DNA of 64,000 nt from Ralstonia pickettii. GTDB lineage: Bacteria > Pseudomonadota > Gammaproteobacteria > Burkholderiales > Burkholderiaceae. The notes below the pieces were generated by a model. The model saw nothing but the letters and a program-made list of their open reading frames with translations, had not been told where the DNA came from and made no database searches. Location: positions 1,488,001 to 1,552,000 of the forward strand of contig NZ_CP066771.1 in the NCBI RefSeq assembly GCF_016466415.2, given 5' to 3'. A program made the position numbers and the translations under genes. Shown here one piece after another: positions 1 through 8,262 of this stretch (its first letter is position 1; every line of letters starts with the position of its first letter).

Positions 1-1689
1 AAGCCTCGTGCCGACCTGAGCATTCGGGACCTCGACCCGCGCGAGACTGCGCACTCAACGCACAGTCTCTACGAATACCCCGGCGACCACAGCCAGCCGG
101 CAACCGGCAGCGACCCATGGGACGAAGGCCGATTCATCGCTCGCATTCGGATGGAGGAAATCCGGCAGCATGGATTGCGCGGCAAAGGCAATGGTAACTT
201 GCGCGCAATGGTGCCGGGCTGCACCTTCCACCTCGTTGGTTTTCTTGAACAGGAAGCCAACCGTGAATACCTCATCTTCGGCACCAAGCTTCGCATTGAA
301 GACATCGGCGAAACCACGGGAACCGGCCAGCAATGGCGTTGCGAAGTGGAATTCGAGGTACAGCCAACCAACGAAATATTCCGGCCCGCACGCACGCAGC
401 ACAAGCCACGTATGTCTGGCCCGATCCAAGCGCGTGTCGTCGGCCCGGCAGGACACCCGATACATACCGATCAGTACGGGCGCATCAAGGTGCAGATGCC
501 GTACGACCTGTACGGCAACAACGACGAGCACAGCTCATGCTGGGTACGCGTTGCCAATGCGTGGGCGGGCAATCGCTTTGGCGCCATGCACCTGCCGCGG
601 GTCGGGCAAGAGGTCTTGGTAATTGGCATTCATGGCGACCCGGACTGCCTCGTCGCCACCGAGCGCGTCTACAACAAGATGAACCTGCCGCCGTGGGTCC
701 TGCCTCAAATGCAAGCGCTCTCGGGTTTTGCGAGCCAGGAATTGCCCGATGGAGAAGGCCACGGTGGTGTCCGCCAAAACAGGATTCTGGCGGATGACAC
801 ACCGGGGCAACCCCAGGCTCAAATCGGCTCGGACTTTCAATCATCGGAATTGGCCCTCGGTCATATCGTTGCGATTCCTGACTGGCAGGGGCGCAGGCAT
901 AAGCGCGGTGAGGGCTACGAGCTGCGCACCGATGCGTGGGGAGCCATGCGGGCATCCATGGGCATGCTTCTAACCACCTACAAGCGCAATCACGGCGACG
1001 ACTACGCGCTAAGCATGGGCGATATGGTGGACGCCTTGCAACAAGCGGAGTGTCAGACCGAACAACTGGCCGACGCCGCTCAGCAGGCCGATGCCCAAAA
1101 TGGTGAGCAAAAGGAAATCGCCAAGGCCATGGCTCGCCAGCACGCCGCGCTCAAGGGAGATGGACCGCTCAAGGAATTCACGGCCCCTCAGCTGGCGCTG
1201 ACGAGCCCCGTGGGCATCGCCACCTCAACACCGGGCCTGACCCACCTGCAGAGTGGCACGCATCTCGCAATTACCACCGGAGACCATGTATCCGTCACAG
1301 CTGGCGGAGGATTCTTCGCCAGCGTGCGGCAGGCATGGCGTGTCTTTGTCTACGAGGCAGGAATGCGCTTTGTTGCTGCCGCCGGCAACATCAATGTGCA
1401 AGCCCTCAAGAATTCCATTCACCTGCTCGCCAAGCTCGAAATTACCGCCACCGCCGAGAAGATCACCATCAAGGCCAAGCAGGAGCTGCAACTCAACGGC
1501 GGAGGCAGCTATATCAAGTTGACCACCGGCGGTATCGAAAACGGCACCGAAGGTGCGTGGAAAGTCTACGCCGCCAGTAAGAACCTCACCGGCCCAAGCA
1601 GCATGCCCGTCGACCTCAAGCCCAAGCAGGTGTGCCTTGAATGCCTGCTAAAGGCCGCCATGCGCAATACCGCCGTGGTGCCCCGCTAA
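1..1689 (+). CDS. vgrG: Type VI secretion tip protein VgrG, 5'-truncated by the window edge
   Basis: The reading frame is open from base 1, so the N-terminal part of the protein lies outside the window; 562 residues are present. VgrG trimers form the spike of the T6SS injection apparatus and carry effectors. The OB-fold (gp5-like) core is visible around residues 145-215 (YGRIKVQMPYD, then SCWVRVANAWAGNRFG and LPRVGQEVLV). Residues about 365-500 form a repetitive beta-rich DUF2345 extension (SPVGIATSTPG, ITATAEKITIKAKQEL), a common VgrG tail that can dock effectors. The internal ATG at 151 is not the true start, because homologous sequence continues upstream of it. The gene heads an island with a DUF4123 adaptor, lipase and PAAR protein, so this VgrG probably delivers the lipase. 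Confidence 0.95.
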   Translation, partial: KPRADLSIRDLDPRETAHSTHSLYEYPGDHSQPATGSDPWDEGRFIARIRMEEIRQHGLRGKGNGNLRAMVPGCTFHLVGFLEQEANREYLIFGTKLRIEDIGETTGTGQQWRCEVEFEVQPTNEIFRPARTQHKPRMSGPIQARVVGPAGHPIHTDQYGRIKVQMPYDLYGNNDEHSSCWVRVANAWAGNRFGAMHLPRVGQEVLVIGIHGDPDCLVATERVYNKMNLPPWVLPQMQALSGFASQELPDGEGHGGVRQNRILADDTPGQPQAQIGSDFQSSELALGHIVAIPDWQGRRHKRGEGYELRTDAWGAMRASMGMLLTTYKRNHGDDYALSMGDMVDALQQAECQTEQLADAAQQADAQNGEQKEIAKAMARQHAALKGDGPLKEFTAPQLALTSPVGIATSTPGLTHLQSGTHLAITTGDHVSVTAGGGFFASVRQAWRVFVYEAGMRFVAAAGNINVQALKNSIHLLAKLEITATAEKITIKAKQELQLNGGGSYIKLTTGGIENGTEGAWKVYAASKNLTGPSSMPVDLKPKQVCLECLLKAAMRNTAVVPR

Positions 1690-1727
1690 CCCCCTCCAAC
1701 TTTTCATCAACCATCATCGAACTGATT

Positions 1728-2201
1728 ATGCAAAATTCCTATCAAGCGCACCGACCCTCTTTTGCCTTTGTCGCAGCTTCCTGGGCGGCACTACTGGCCG
1801 GCTTTCTTGCGTTTCTTGTTGGACTCTTCAATGCCAACATGCAGTTGAATGAGCGGGGCTACTACTTCACCGTGCTCGTCTACGGCCTCTTCGCCGCTGT
1901 GTCGGTACAAAAGAGCGTGCGAGACCGGCTCGAAGGTATCCCCGTCACGGGTATCTACTACGGCCTGAGCTGGGTTTCCGTGCTTCTGGCTGTGCTGCTC
2001 CTGTGTGTAGGTCTGTTCAATGCCACGCTTGCCCTGAGCGAAAAGGGTTTCTACGGCATGTCGTTTGCCCTTGCACTGTTCGGCGCCATTGCCGTGCAAA
2101 AGAACACGCGCGATATCCAGGCAGCCCAACCACTCGTCATTGATCCGGCCCTGGTACAGCACGTTCCGGATGCCAGCGCATTCGCCCGCCAAGACGACTA
2201 G
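1728..2201 (+). CDS. YiaA/YiaB-family inner membrane protein
   Basis: A 157-residue protein built from two similar halves, each with a pair of hydrophobic helices followed by a conserved loop. Half one has GLFNANMQLNERGYYF, VYGLFAAVSVQKSVRD and GIPVTGIYY; half two has GLFNATLALSEKGFYG and ALFGAIAVQKNTRD. This matches the YiaA/B two-helix domain of Escherichia coli YiaA, whose function is unknown. The ATG at 1728 is chosen because the protein aligns with YiaA from here; a longer in-frame start at 1641 would overlap vgrG. It lies 38 bp after vgrG and before the DUF4123 gene, an unusual place for this family. A role in secretion is possible but unproven. Confidence 0.85.
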   Translation: MQNSYQAHRPSFAFVAASWAALLAGFLAFLVGLFNANMQLNERGYYFTVLVYGLFAAVSVQKSVRDRLEGIPVTGIYYGLSWVSVLLAVLLLCVGLFNATLALSEKGFYGMSFALALFGAIAVQKNTRDIQAAQPLVIDPALVQHVPDASAFARQDD

Positions 2202-2283
2202 CACGCCCAGCAAGCCCTCCGGCTCGCAAATGTCGCTCCGCCACCGCGAGCCGGCCCCTCTCTCAGCCATCCCAAAGAGTGCA

Positions 2284-3138
2284 ATGTCAGGAAACGAAAA
2301 CACGGTTCATATCTATGTGCTGGCAGATGGCGCTGCTTACCCCTTGCGCCTGGCCGCCTTGCTGCGCGAGGCGGGCACTGAATTCCGCAACGTCTACGCC
2401 GGCTTGCCAGAAGAAGAAGCAGGAGATGCCTCGCTCTTCCTTGCGCGGGTGGCTGACGCCAACGCACCGTGGCTGGCCGAGCTAGATGCGATGGACTTGC
2501 AGGCTCCATGCCTCACCTTGATCTGGAGCCGTGCTGATATTGATCCGCTCGCGCGCCACCTGCGTCAATTCCTGATTGCCGACATCGGCGATGGCATGAC
2601 GGCGTTGATCCGCTATTACGACCCCCGCAACCTGCTGCTCGCAATGGAAGTCTGGGGCGATGAAATCAGCGACAAGCTCATGGAGCCCATCGAGCAGTGG
2701 AAATACCGCGGCCACAGCGAAAGCTGGGAACGCATTGATGGGCCGGCGAATAGCGGCGCCACGCAAACCGTTCCGCTTTCGATTCAACTCACCCAAGAGC
2801 AACTCGACCGGCTTGTGCAGCACTGCGAGCCCGATCAATTGCTCGCCGCATTGGTAGAGAGCGGCACAGCACCGCAGGATGGCCCTTACCTCCCCCGGTT
2901 CTCGGATTTCCTGCATCGCTACCAGAAAGCTGCTGCATGGGGTTTAACCGAACCCGCTGACAGACTGCGCTTTTGCGAGCTGTCCTACCAATACGGCCCA
3001 GCTTTCGACGAACACGGCAGCGTTCGCATCGCATTGGAAAAGCGCATGCATAGCGGCAGCTCCATGGCGGCATGTGAAGAAGGCATTCACCCTGCAACGT
3101 GGGAGCAATTGCTTACGAAAGCCAAGCGCTCGAGATAG
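2284..3138 (+). CDS. DUF4123 domain-containing T6SS effector adaptor
   Basis: A 284-residue protein with the DUF4123 (TEC/Tap-1) organisation: an N-terminal half beginning VHIYVLADGAAYP, a middle block TLIWSRADIDPLARHLRQFLIADIGDGMTALIRYYDPRNLL, given here only as a landmark around residues 78-120, and a charged helical C-terminus. DUF4123 proteins are cytoplasmic chaperones that load a specific effector onto its VgrG. Its position between vgrG and the lipase gene fits this role. The start is uncertain: ATG 2284 has an AGAG stretch upstream, but an in-frame ATG at 2230 is also possible. No signal peptide or membrane segment is seen. Confidence 0.8.
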   Translation: MSGNENTVHIYVLADGAAYPLRLAALLREAGTEFRNVYAGLPEEEAGDASLFLARVADANAPWLAELDAMDLQAPCLTLIWSRADIDPLARHLRQFLIADIGDGMTALIRYYDPRNLLLAMEVWGDEISDKLMEPIEQWKYRGHSESWERIDGPANSGATQTVPLSIQLTQEQLDRLVQHCEPDQLLAALVESGTAPQDGPYLPRFSDFLHRYQKAAAWGLTEPADRLRFCELSYQYGPAFDEHGSVRIALEKRMHSGSSMAACEEGIHPATWEQLLTKAKRSR

Positions 3139-3233
3139 CCGAATGCATTTGAAAGAACCTATCACAAGGGATTGCGGTGCCTCATACGGAAAGCGCGTGC
3201 GCATCCGTCTGTCCTTATTCGAAACATCAGCTT

Positions 3234-3887
3234 ATGAAAACCCAATCGATAAGGGCACTTTTGCTGATCAGCCTCGCCCTCCTTGCCGGCTGCGATGACC
3301 GCGCAGCCATGGCGGCACGGGACGATGGCGACCCCATGCAATACGGCGGCGTCAGCGGATTGAACTACACGCCCTACTACATCCACACCTTCAACGTGAA
3401 AGGTCACGATGACAACGGCATCAGCGGCGGCGGACCAAATATTCAGCCTGCCAGCCCAGACAACATGCCGTCCGGAGGAGGCAAGGAAACGTGTTGCGCT
3501 TCCTTCCCCAAGAAATGGCGTCCTGGCCTAAAGGTAACGGTGCGGTGGATTGCCAACAAGAAGCTAGACGGTATTGCGTGGGGGGCTTGGTACAAAGCCG
3601 AAGCGGAGGTGCCGGAGTATGGCACCGCCACCTACGGGATGTGGGCCATCTTTCTGCCGGGCGATCGAGTCAAGGTCATGATCAAAGATGGCAACGCAAA
3701 CGGGCATAACCGTGTATGGGCTCGCCCTGCTGATGATGACCCTTATGTAGGAACCGGGACAGTCGACGAGGAACTCACGCGTCAAGACGAAGAGCGTCGC
3801 GAGAAGCAACGTCAAATGAAGATCGCTCGGGAAGCCGAGTTGGCCCGCGAGGCCGAACTCAGTAAGCAACATGAGACCACCCAATGA
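3234..3887 (+). CDS. DUF3304-type lipoprotein, copy 1 (probable Tle immunity protein)
   Basis: A 217-residue predicted lipoprotein. The N-terminus MKTQSIRALLLISLALLAGC carries a lipobox (LAGC) and Asp follows the Cys, which in enterobacteria favours inner-membrane retention. The body has DUF3304-like features (GVSGLNYTPYYI, GGGPNIQP, a CCASFPKKWRPGL block and VRWIANKKLDGIAWG). The C-terminal 45 residues are a charged helix (ELTRQDEERREKQRQ). The start at 3234 is set by the signal peptide; the frame is open further upstream. It sits just upstream of a lipase effector gene and is duplicated. Immunity proteins of Tle lipases are commonly periplasmic lipoproteins, often in multiple copies, so an immunity role is inferred, not shown. 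Confidence 0.8.
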   Translation: MKTQSIRALLLISLALLAGCDDRAAMAARDDGDPMQYGGVSGLNYTPYYIHTFNVKGHDDNGISGGGPNIQPASPDNMPSGGGKETCCASFPKKWRPGLKVTVRWIANKKLDGIAWGAWYKAEAEVPEYGTATYGMWAIFLPGDRVKVMIKDGNANGHNRVWARPADDDPYVGTGTVDEELTRQDEERREKQRQMKIAREAELAREAELSKQHETTQ

Positions 3888-3944
3888 AGTCTCCTGCGAA
3901 CAAACCAATCACATCCTCCTGTTCTTGAATTGGAACATCAGCCT

Positions 3945-4598
3945 ATGAAAACCCAATCGATCAGGTCACTTTTGCTGATCAGCCTCGCCCTCCTTGCCGG
4001 CTGCGATGACCGCGCGGCCATGGCGGCACGGGATGATGGCGACCCCATGCAATACGGCGGCGTCAGCGGATTGAACTACACGCCCTACTACATCCACACC
4101 TTCAACGTGAAAGGCCACGATGACAACGGCATCAGCGGCGGCGGGCCAAATATTCAGCCTGCGCGCCCCGATAACATGCCGTCTGGTGGCGGGGGGGACA
4201 AATGCTGCGCTTCCTTCCCCAAGAAATGGCGCCCCGGCTTGAGGGTAACGGTGCGGTGGATTGCCAACAAGAAGCTAGACGGTATTGCGTGGGGGGCTTG
4301 GTACAAAGCCGAAGCGGAGGTGCCGGAGTATGGCAATCGAACTTTTGGAATGTGGGCACTATTTTTGCCAGGAGATCGAGTCAAGATCGTCATTCGGGAT
4401 GGCAAGGACGATGGACCTAGCAGCATCGTCGTCAAGCCCAGCGACGATGACCCGTATGTAGCGGTTGGCACGGTGGACGCAGAACTCACGCGTCAAGACG
4501 AAGAGCGGAACGAGAAGCAACGTCGAGTGAAGGCCGCTCGAGAAGCCGAGTTGGCCCACGAAGCCGAACTCAGAAAGCAAGAGGAGACGAACCAATGA
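3945..4598 (+). CDS. DUF3304-type lipoprotein, copy 2 (tandem paralogue)
   Basis: A 217-residue paralogue of the preceding gene, with the same length and lipobox (LAGC-DD). The DNA is almost identical to copy 1 from about 12 bases before the start codon through codon 130. It then diverges sharply for about 45 codons (NRTFGMWALFLPGDRVKIVIRDGKDDGPSSIVVKPS) and becomes similar again in the charged tail. This mosaic pattern suggests recent duplication or gene conversion around a variable core. Its stop codon overlaps the start of the lipase gene (ATGA at 4595-4598), indicating translational coupling and supporting an effector/immunity pairing. Function inferred from context only. Confidence 0.8.
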   Translation: MKTQSIRSLLLISLALLAGCDDRAAMAARDDGDPMQYGGVSGLNYTPYYIHTFNVKGHDDNGISGGGPNIQPARPDNMPSGGGGDKCCASFPKKWRPGLRVTVRWIANKKLDGIAWGAWYKAEAEVPEYGNRTFGMWALFLPGDRVKIVIRDGKDDGPSSIVVKPSDDDPYVAVGTVDAELTRQDEERNEKQRRVKAAREAELAHEAELRKQEETNQ

Positions 4599-6904
4599 AG
4601 GTCTTAAGCTGGCCCACTAGGATGCCCGATGGTGGCTTGCTCGCAGAAGGAAAAGCCGCATACGACCACGGCAAGAGCAAGGTGATTGACCCACTCGGTT
4701 CCTGCGAACAAACCATTCACATCAGCCTATTCTTTGATGGAACCAACAATAACGATGACGAGGACAACGCTGATTTCCGGGATTCCAGGTGGCAGGCGCA
4801 TACCAATGTGGCGCGCCTTTACAACGCGGCGCGAGAAGAACCTTTGCATGGAATCTACCGGCACTATATCGCGGGCGTCGGCACCATCTTCAGAAAGCTC
4901 GGAGAACTCGAATACTCATCTACAGGCAAGGCGTTTGCACGTGGCTACGGCTGGCGATGTGTTTGGGGTTATACGCGTGTCCTCAATTCAATCCACCGAG
5001 CCATTCATGGCCCCGGCGGTGAGAGTCTGATTGATGATGACGAAGCCAAGCGCCTCTGCCATTCCACCGCTGACGGCTACCGAGGCTTCTCCAATCTCTT
5101 CGACATGACACACCGCAAACTCGCCGGCATCCAACGCGACAGGCAACGCGACTGCCAGCGCAACAAGATGGTCAAGCAGGTGTGGATCAACGTGTTTGGC
5201 TTTTCGCGCGGTGCAGCCTGCGCGCGTTCGTTCATCGGAAAGCTCACGCGCGATTGGGCACCGAACGGCAAGATTGCGGGAACGATCCCCTACCAGATCA
5301 ACTTCATGGGGTTGTTCGATACCGTGGCATCCGTGGGGCCACCGGATTCGGTGCGGGCGGCATTTGATTTCGATACGTTCGATGGCCACTTTGCGTGGTC
5401 CAGCGGCGGCCTCATGAACATTCCCAGAGACGTCAAACGCTGCGCCCATTTTTTCTCCATTCACGAACAGCGCATGAGTTTTCCGCTGGATACCATCATG
5501 GAAGGCCAAGCCTATCCGGGCGGCGCTGGCCAAAGGCTGGAAGTGGCCTACCCCGGTGTGCATTCAGACGTCGGCGGCGGTTATCCGCCCGGTGACCAAG
5601 GAAAGGCCCGCGCTGGCGATGCCGACAAGCTCAGCCAGATTCCGCTGCATCACATGTATATAGAGGCGTTGCGCTGGGGTGTGCCTCTCATGCTGAAAGA
5701 CGACATCGTTCGCAGCCAAGGTGAGCAGCATGATTTCGTCCTGAGCTCGTCGGTCGTCAATGCCTTCAATGCATGGCTGGACAAAATGGGCGAAATATCG
5801 ACCGTGACAGATGCCATGCGCATCGGCATGCGGCAGAACCTTGCATGGCGCACGCTGCGCGCACGCTGGAACACTGGCGACTATCTCACCAATCGACCGT
5901 TCTTCAAGGCTGCTTCTGAAGACAGCTTGACGCCGTATCAACTGGAATTGCAGGTCGACAAGGCAACGGAAACCGATGCAGAAACCTTGAAGTTGCGCCA
6001 GCGCATCAAGGAATTGGCCGCAGGTAGCGCCACTGCAGGGCTGGAAAATGCTTCACAGGGCTACGCCAGTGCGGCGAAGAGAGCGGCCCAGATGGAACAG
6101 GCTGCCGAACGAGACAAGAAGATGCAGGCAGCCTGGGACGCCATGGCACGCAGGCGGGAGCAACTCTGCCAGGAAATCGCCAGAAAGAAAGACAAGACCC
6201 GTCCTGGCGAAGGTGCGGATGAAACCGTCACTAATGATCAGCATGACTTGCGGGAGAGCGCGGAAGAATTCCGCCTGCTGCTTGGCTATCTTCATCCAGA
6301 ACGGCAAGCCGAGCTTGGCGTTGAGAAACTGCCATCACCGTTGATGGCCAAGATGGAGCGATCTGGGCTCGGCCCGGTTGGCATTGGAGCCGCAGCCTAC
6401 GATGCCTACAAGAATGCAGCCCAATTGCTTTACGTGCGGCGAGATCGGAATCCGGACAGCGGGCGTATCAAGCTGGTAGACAAAGACATGCATGTGCGAA
6501 CAGGCCCAGTGGTCGCCGGCGCGCTCAAGACCAAGGCATTTCTCCCAGAGCGCTACGACGTGTTGGTGCTGCCAGCACGCGAAATGGTTGAAAAGCTACG
6601 GGAATGGACCGCGCCCAAAGCGGTAGAGCAGTTTGAGCGCCAGAACCGAGCCATCATCGCCCTCTTCGATGACTATATCCATGACAGCCGCGCATGGTTT
6701 CGCATGCCGTACTTTCATGAGTACTCGCCAGGCGGGTATGGCTGGGCGCGAGTGTTCTTTGTTGGCAACGACAACGCCGTCAGGCATTTGGGCTTGGCGG
6801 AAGATGCGCGCGCGGCGGAACAAGCTGAACGAATAAAAGCGCTCGTGCGCCGTATCAACGCCGGCCCAACGCCAACGCTCGATGAAATGCTGATGGGAGA
6901 TTGA
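4595..6904 (+). CDS. DUF2235 domain protein, Tle1-type T6SS lipase effector
   Basis: A 769-residue protein. The N-terminal part is an alpha/beta-hydrolase of the DUF2235/Tle1 class: IHISLFFDGTNNND near residues 40-55, the nucleophile elbow GFSRGA at 202-207 with Ser204, and GVHSDVGGGYPPG at 321-333 with Asp325 as likely acid. A following His pair at 352-353 (LHHMYIEAL) is a candidate for the catalytic His. Tle1 enzymes hydrolyse membrane phospholipids of target cells. The C-terminal half contains a coiled-coil-like stretch around 485-535 and a unique region ending DEMLMGD. There is no signal peptide, as expected for T6SS cargo. It overlaps the upstream lipoprotein gene by 4 bp and the PAAR gene downstream by 4 bp. 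Confidence 0.9.
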   Translation: MKVLSWPTRMPDGGLLAEGKAAYDHGKSKVIDPLGSCEQTIHISLFFDGTNNNDDEDNADFRDSRWQAHTNVARLYNAAREEPLHGIYRHYIAGVGTIFRKLGELEYSSTGKAFARGYGWRCVWGYTRVLNSIHRAIHGPGGESLIDDDEAKRLCHSTADGYRGFSNLFDMTHRKLAGIQRDRQRDCQRNKMVKQVWINVFGFSRGAACARSFIGKLTRDWAPNGKIAGTIPYQINFMGLFDTVASVGPPDSVRAAFDFDTFDGHFAWSSGGLMNIPRDVKRCAHFFSIHEQRMSFPLDTIMEGQAYPGGAGQRLEVAYPGVHSDVGGGYPPGDQGKARAGDADKLSQIPLHHMYIEALRWGVPLMLKDDIVRSQGEQHDFVLSSSVVNAFNAWLDKMGEISTVTDAMRIGMRQNLAWRTLRARWNTGDYLTNRPFFKAASEDSLTPYQLELQVDKATETDAETLKLRQRIKELAAGSATAGLENASQGYASAAKRAAQMEQAAERDKKMQAAWDAMARRREQLCQEIARKKDKTRPGEGADETVTNDQHDLRESAEEFRLLLGYLHPERQAELGVEKLPSPLMAKMERSGLGPVGIGAAAYDAYKNAAQLLYVRRDRNPDSGRIKLVDKDMHVRTGPVVAGALKTKAFLPERYDVLVLPAREMVEKLREWTAPKAVEQFERQNRAIIALFDDYIHDSRAWFRMPYFHEYSPGGYGWARVFFVGNDNAVRHLGLAEDARAAEQAERIKALVRRINAGPTPTLDEMLMGD

Positions 6905-7191
6905 ACATGCTATCCAGGTCCATCATCGTGGTTGGAGACGTCAACTCCAGCAACGGCCCCGTCATCAGCGGATCAGCAACGGACACCATTGACGGCAAGC
7001 CGATCGCCCGCAAGTGCGATCTCGTGGACTGCCCCGCGCGCTACCCAGATGGACGCTTGCATGGCATCAACCCCATCGTTGAAGGTGACGATTCCATGAT
7101 CGTGAACGGCCAACCGGTGGCTCTGCACGGGCATCGTTGCCGATGCGGCTGCGCACTCATCGGCACCACGACGGGGTATGTCGATGGCTAA
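6901..7191 (+). CDS. PAAR domain-containing protein
   Basis: A 96-residue protein consistent with a stand-alone PAAR spike tip: a start like IVVGDVNSSNGPVISGS, a central NPIVEGDDSMIVNGQPVALHGH segment around residues 58-80, and Cys/His residues (HRCRCGC) that could bind the apical metal ion. PAAR proteins sharpen the VgrG tip and can recruit effectors. The start ATG at 6901 overlaps the lipase stop codon; a second ATG at 6907 is an alternative. The 3' end overlaps the next gene by 14 bp, so lipase, PAAR and DotU-like genes form one translationally coupled unit. Confidence 0.88.
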   Translation: MNMLSRSIIVVGDVNSSNGPVISGSATDTIDGKPIARKCDLVDCPARYPDGRLHGINPIVEGDDSMIVNGQPVALHGHRCRCGCALIGTTTGYVDG

Positions 7192-8167
7192 ACGTCAGCG
7201 TTCAAAAAAAGCGCCAGTCTGGCTGGCCGATCAAGGTGCGAAACCTGGCAAGCCGCAGGCCAAGTCCGAGCGGAAAGCGCCCGCGGCTGAGAAGAAACTC
7301 ACGGATATCAAAGGCGCCATCCATGGCAATGACGCCAAGCCCGTGACGGTCGAGGCGTACAGTGAAGCCGCGCTTCAGAAAATGCTGGATCGCATCAAGC
7401 GAACGGAGCATCCGTGGGGCTTGAGAATCGCAGCAGGTCGACTACTCAGGGCCATCGCCGATCTGTCTTCCATCAAGCACCTCAGACGCGGTCAAATCGA
7501 GCACCTGCGCGCCCTGCTGGTACTCGAAATCCAGACCTTTGAAAAGCTTTGTCATCGGGCGGGCTTTGATCGTCGTCACATCGTGGGGGCGAGCTATTGC
7601 TTGTGTGCTGCGTTGGATGAGGAGGCGCATCACACCCCATGGGGCGGTGGCGGCAAAGACGGCATTGGCGCATGGTCGCAACACTCCCTCACCGCGCAGT
7701 TCCATGGCGACCGCGATGGCGGCATCAAGGTGTATCAGCTGCTCGCGCGCCTGGTCGAAGACCCCGATGCCAATCTACCGCTGATTCACTTGATTTACGT
7801 CATCATGAGCGTGGGCTTCATGGGGCGCTACCGCGTCGAGGGGAATGGAGAACGCGAACATCAACTGTTGCGTGAAAAGCTCTACGCGATCGTGAAGGCT
7901 AGAGTTCGCCCCCTCCCGCGGGAGCTTTCACCGTCATTACACGTCGCCACCGAACGCAACCTCAAGCCGATCTCCTGCGTTCCTGTGTGGTTGACTGCAG
8001 TCGTTGGCCTGGTGATTGCCTCTGGAACCTATGCGTACTTCCAATTCAAGCTGCACAAGGCACAGGAGGCAGTCTTGCAAACGGTTGAAGCCATCAATCA
8101 GATGGTCTCCGCCCCTCCGCCTTTGCCGGCGCTCGACGCGCCAAAATCCCGAGCGAGCGGCCTATAG
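7178..8167 (+). CDS. DotU/TssL-like T6SS protein (orphan copy)
   Basis: A 329-residue protein with a DotU/TssL domain: YCLCAALDEEAHHTPWGGGG, then W...L...FHGDRDGG, VYQLLARLVEDPDANLPLIHLIYVIMSVGFMGRYR and an NGEREHQLLREKLY block. A single hydrophobic helix lies near residues 269-289, as in TssL, where it anchors the cytoplasmic domain in the inner membrane. The N-terminus has an extra Lys-rich extension of about 60 residues, and there is no C-terminal peptidoglycan-binding domain. Normally TssL is encoded in the core T6SS cluster; here it ends a VgrG/effector cassette. Start ATG 7178 or 7184. Whether it replaces, modifies or inhibits the core TssL is unknown. Confidence 0.85.
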   Translation: MSMAKRQRSKKAPVWLADQGAKPGKPQAKSERKAPAAEKKLTDIKGAIHGNDAKPVTVEAYSEAALQKMLDRIKRTEHPWGLRIAAGRLLRAIADLSSIKHLRRGQIEHLRALLVLEIQTFEKLCHRAGFDRRHIVGASYCLCAALDEEAHHTPWGGGGKDGIGAWSQHSLTAQFHGDRDGGIKVYQLLARLVEDPDANLPLIHLIYVIMSVGFMGRYRVEGNGEREHQLLREKLYAIVKARVRPLPRELSPSLHVATERNLKPISCVPVWLTAVVGLVIASGTYAYFQFKLHKAQEAVLQTVEAINQMVSAPPPLPALDAPKSRASGL

Positions 8168-8262
8168 CGATTGGGGCGGCATACAAAACAGCCCTTGGGG
8201 TGCGACGTAGCGTGGGTAAAATCCCCCCGACCGTTACGTCTTAAGCTGTTCGAACACCCGTC

